DNA of 64,000 nucleotides from Faecalicatena_A orotica (lineage in GTDB: Bacteria; Bacillota; Clostridia; Lachnospirales; Lachnospiraceae), in NCBI RefSeq assembly GCF_040545875.1, contig NZ_JBEPMR010000001.1, one strand, 5' to 3'. The notes beneath the pieces are model-generated. The model searched no databases. It was not told the origin of the DNA and saw only the letters and a list, made by a program, of their open reading frames with translations. The translations under genes and the position numbers were made by a program. Numbering within the stretch: position 1 is the stretch's first letter; each line of letters starts with the position of its first letter. Positions 62,974 through 64,000 of the stretch are shown here, one piece after another.

Positions 62974-63888
62974 TTATCTCTCCCATTTTTTGATAAATTC
63001 CGCAGAACTATATGCGTTTTCAAATGCTTCTTTCTCCTTTTCGTTCAAGTCTCTGACCGGGAGTCGGAAACCACCGAATTTAAGTCCTCTCTTCTCAATT
63101 GCATATTTATAACCAGATGCATATGGCCCGATTTTAAAGATACTTCTCATCTGGTTAATTTCTTTTTGGATTTCACATGCGTGATCCTTGTCTCCCGCAT
63201 TGTATGCGTTCCACAGAGCAACGAAAATTTCGGGATGAGAATTAGCAATCGCTGTCACGATTCCTTTTGCACCTGCACACAGGGAAAGGTAAAATAGTCC
63301 ATCTGATCCGCTGATGGCGATTGCCTCTTCTGGAAGCTCATTTATGTAATCCTGAAACAAGACCATATCCTTACTGCTGTCTTTTACACCAACAATGTTC
63401 TCACAAGTCTGTACCAGTCTCTTGTATAACTTCACTGACAACTTATTATTTGCCCTGTCCGGATTGTTATAAATGAAGATTGGCATCTGAGGAACTGCAC
63501 TGGCAATGGCTGAAAAATTTTGATACAGGTTTTCTTCATCATAAGGATAGAACCACGGAGTGATAAGTGCCATTGCATGAACACCTTTCTCATAACAGTA
63601 TCTGGCAAATGCTATGCTCTCAGCTGTATTTACACAGGTACCCTGTACGATGATATCTACACGGTCCTTTACCTGATCCACCAGAACATCAATGATATGC
63701 TTTTTCTCCTCCAGAGGAATGTTGATTCCCTCCCCCATCGTTCCTATCGGAAACAATCCGTGGATACCACGTTCGATCATAAATTCAATATGTTCCCGGT
63801 AAGCAGTCTCATCTAACACGCCTTCCTCAGTAAACGGTGTTAAATTTGCAACAATGATTCCTTCAAATTTTCTGACTAATGTAATCAT
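62974..63888 (-). CDS. DHDPS/N-acetylneuraminate-lyase family aldolase or dehydratase
   Basis: 304-residue class I aldolase barrel. Pyruvate-binding GTMGEG near 48-53, catalytic Tyr in YNNP near 139, and Schiff-base Lys in IVGVKDSS near 165-172. In biosynthesis this family makes dihydrodipicolinate, but here the gene opens a sugar-acid catabolic operon and its pyruvate site shows GTMGEG instead of GTTGE; it more likely acts on a keto-deoxy sugar acid. The ATG is preceded by GAGG. A HexR-like palindrome lies 25 bases upstream. Confidence 0.9.
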   Translation of the reverse strand: MITLVRKFEGIIVANLTPFTEEGVLDETAYREHIEFMIERGIHGLFPIGTMGEGINIPLEEKKHIIDVLVDQVKDRVDIIVQGTCVNTAESIAFARYCYEKGVHAMALITPWFYPYDEENLYQNFSAIASAVPQMPIFIYNNPDRANNKLSVKLYKRLVQTCENIVGVKDSSKDMVLFQDYINELPEEAIAISGSDGLFYLSLCAGAKGIVTAIANSHPEIFVALWNAYNAGDKDHACEIQKEINQMRSIFKIGPYASGYKYAIEKRGLKFGGFRLPVRDLNEKEKEAFENAYSSAEFIKKWER

Positions 63889-63912
63889 ATTTCTCTACCT
63901 CACTTTTTAAAA

Positions 63913-63927
63913 TGTAATTTAACTACA
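63913..63927. promoter_or_regulatory. HexR/RpiR-like operator upstream of the sugar-acid operon
   Basis: TGTAATTTAACTACA (TGTAGTTAAATTACA on the coding strand) is nearly palindromic, and the symmetry extends three bases further on each side (63910-63930, nine of ten paired positions). It closely resembles the HexR consensus I recall for proteobacterial RpiR regulators. A minus-strand TTGTAA and TAATAT pair with 17-base spacing lies just upstream (about 63935-63963), so it overlaps the start site. Confidence 0.65.
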
Positions 63928-64000
63928 TTTGAATATTATCATGTTAGTAGTAATTTTACAATATATTTTTTCTTTATTTATGTATTAATACTACTTTTCG

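Noticed and set aside
1..64000. CRISPR arrays, tRNA or rRNA genes, complete insertion sequences and prophage genes
   Set aside because: Reading both strands by eye found no spaced direct-repeat array, no cloverleaf with CCA end, no ribosomal RNA signature and no transposase, integrase or structural phage protein.

Overview
The window reads as chromosome from a low-to-mid GC anaerobic Firmicute, most likely a gut Lachnospiraceae-type Clostridium. Supporting signs are strong AGGAGG ribosome-binding sites, TTG/GTG starts, a MreB/RecD2 and UvrA/UvrB housekeeping block, an ECF vitamin/nucleobase-type transporter, rhamnosidases of plant-glycan users, and tungsten metabolism with electron-bifurcation-type subunits. 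No rRNA, tRNA, CRISPR array or complete insertion sequence was seen. Almost everything is on the minus strand.

Layout. 1-6870: recD2 (partial), mreB, uvrA, uvrB. 6880-9000: an AT-rich insert with a decayed AlbA_2-type gene and an intact two-gene ABC exporter. 9170-19475: plant-glycan (rhamnose) locus with a decayed esterase, a GPH sugar symporter, two GH78 alpha-L-rhamnosidases, an AraC regulator and a GH43 enzyme. 19488-32279: tungsten regulon. It holds tungstate uptake (tupABC), two MoeA-type cofactor-insertion proteins (one with a periplasmic-binding-like domain), a five-subunit aldehyde:ferredoxin/NAD oxidoreductase (polyferredoxin, tungsten subunit, NuoE-, NuoF- and HydA-N-like subunits), a MoaD and a MOSC-MoeB fusion. 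Two related structured leaders of the Moco/Tuco riboswitch type precede tupA and the oxidoreductase operon.

32395-33730: ArsR regulator plus alpha/beta hydrolase with two identical 16-bp operators. 33823-42204: a cyclic-di-GMP module with a hybrid histidine kinase, REC-EAL phosphodiesterase, tandem-HTH GntR regulator and PAS-GGDEF cyclase. An identical 17-bp element sits just downstream of the -10 box of both c-di-GMP gene promoters. 42620-46605: ThrE-type exporter, a small Cys-rich protein, and BlaI/BlaR1.

46631-53510: nucleoside salvage operon: LacI-ribokinase fusion, nucleoside hydrolase, ECF transporter (S, T, A2, A1) and ribokinase. 53801-55748: PadR, a membrane protein and a DUF4097 protein. 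55890-63888: sugar-acid operon: DHDPS-family aldolase, TRAP transporter, KDPG aldolase, FGGY kinase, 2-hydroxyacid dehydrogenase and RpiR regulator, with a HexR-like palindrome at its head.

Functional links are inferred from gene content, spacing and motifs read by eye; no database search was run.
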